Source: an uncultured Solirubrobacter sp.
GTDB taxonomy: Bacteria; Actinomycetota; Thermoleophilia; Solirubrobacterales; Solirubrobacteraceae
Length of the DNA stretch: 12,951 nucleotides
Assembly (NCBI GenBank): GCA_937871635.1
Contig: CALMNS010000601.1
Coordinates: 1 to 12,951 of the forward strand
Direction: 5' to 3'
In this document: piece by piece, positions 12,420-12,951 of the stretch
Layout: every line of letters starts with the position of its first letter
Position numbering within the stretch: position 1 is the first letter of the stretch
Position numbers and translations under genes: made by a program
The notes under the pieces: generated by a model
What the model was told of the DNA's origin: nothing
Databases searched by the model: none
What the model saw: only the letters and a program-made list of their open reading frames with translations

Positions 12420-12951
12420 CAGCTGACTCCCGCGTGCATGCCGCGCGCCGACCACCCGCCGTCGACGTAGATCGTCTGCCCGGTGACGTAGGACGAGTCC
12501 GGGCCGGCGAGGAACGCCACGACGGCCGCCACCTCCTCTGCGGCGCCGATCCGCTCCAGGGCCGTCGCCCCGGCCAACCGCGCCCGGGCGTCGCCGTCGG
12601 CCTCGGCCGCGACGTTGCCCTCGAGCAGCGGGGTGCTGATCGGGCCCGGTGCGACGCCGTTGGCACGGACCCCCTCGGCGCCGTACTGCACGGCGACGTT
12701 GCGGGTGAGCGCATCGAGACCGCCCTTGCTGACCTCGTAGCCGAGGTGGTCGGCGAACGCGACGCGCCCGTGGATCGAGGAGACGTTGACGAGCGAGCCG
12801 CCGTCGCCGTGCGCGCGAAACGCCTCGACGGCGAGCTGCGCGCCCCAGATCGCGGCGTCGAGGTTCGTCGCGAGGGTCCGCCGCAGCTCGTACGCGTCGA
12901 GCCGGTCGAGCGGGACGCGCGGGACGACCGCCGCGTTGCTGACCCAGGCGT
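12419..12951 (-). CDS. Short-chain dehydrogenase/reductase, second copy (N-terminus outside window)
   Basis: The C-terminal 177 codons of an SDR; the frame is open to the right edge, so the cofactor-binding glycine motif lies outside. Visible landmarks are WVSNAAVV (the NNAG position, here SNAA), TNLDAAIWGAQLA with the tetrad Asn, NVSSIHG with the catalytic Ser, YEVSK with catalytic Tyr and Lys, GVAPGPISTPL and the C-terminal TGQTIYVDGGWSA. It shares one base with the next SDR gene and is not a close copy of it. The internal GTG at 12691 is not the start. It probably acts on a related step or substrate. The operon promoter must lie beyond the window. Confidence 0.93.
   Translation of the reverse strand, partial: AWVSNAAVVPRVPLDRLDAYELRRTLATNLDAAIWGAQLAVEAFRAHGDGGSLVNVSSIHGRVAFADHLGYEVSKGGLDALTRNVAVQYGAEGVRANGVAPGPISTPLLEGNVAAEADGDARARLAGATALERIGAAEEVAAVVAFLAGPDSSYVTGQTIYVDGGWSARGMHAGVS

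Noticed and set aside
1..12951. CRISPR array, tRNA/rRNA, IS element or phage genes
   Set aside because: No spaced direct-repeat array, cloverleaf, transposase-like protein or terminal inverted repeats were seen. The only tandem repeat is the two-unit 20-bp duplication.

Overview
The window is a gene-dense, roughly 70 % GC stretch of a bacterial chromosome. GTG/ATG starts, 1-13 bp gene overlaps, promoters of the form xTGxCx-N17-TAxxxT, a U-less G+C hairpin terminator and the protein styles all suggest a high-GC actinobacterium. The family mix points to Thermoleophilia (Solirubrobacterales-like), but that placement is an inference and rests on no marker gene. There are no rRNA, tRNA, CRISPR or IS features.

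Left part (1-5061, all + strand). The 3' part of a NarL/DesK-type histidine kinase overlaps its LuxR-type response regulator. Next comes a two-gene ABC exporter (ATPase and six-helix permease) with its own promoter and a strong hairpin terminator, as in kinase/regulator-controlled export modules. A DedA-family membrane protein follows, then the decayed remnant of a second response-regulator-like gene, then a small Usp-like protein with a clear sigma-70-type promoter. A secreted YVTN-type beta-propeller protein is encoded convergently (5049-6263, minus) and overlaps the Usp-like gene tail to tail by 13 bp.

Right part (about 6490-12951). This looks like a carbohydrate or sugar-acid catabolic locus under one GntR/FCD regulator. 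On the + strand are a CtBP-type 2-hydroxyacid dehydrogenase and the GntR regulator. On the - strand a compact operon enters from the right edge: SDR (partial), SDR, SnoaL-like protein and SMP-30/gluconolactonase-like lactonase. It is followed by a large secreted GH28-like beta-helix protein with C-terminal beta-sandwich modules.

The most interesting signal is a 15-16 bp AT-rich element (GCTA-N7-TAGC type) present three times. One copy is before the hydroxyacid dehydrogenase, one before the GntR gene and one before the GH28-like gene. It is a strong candidate operator and ties these transcription units into one regulon. A plausible reading is extracellular cleavage of a pectin-like polymer, followed inside the cell by oxidation of the sugar (SDR), lactone hydrolysis (SMP-30) and redox handling of a 2-hydroxy/2-keto acid (CtBP-type enzyme). 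The substrate is not determined by the sequence, and the transporter, dehydratase and aldolase steps are not in the window.

Other oddities are a 20-bp tandem duplication that shifts the reading frame at the 3' end of the hydroxyacid dehydrogenase gene and pushes its stop codon into the GntR operator, and the internally deleted response-regulator remnant.
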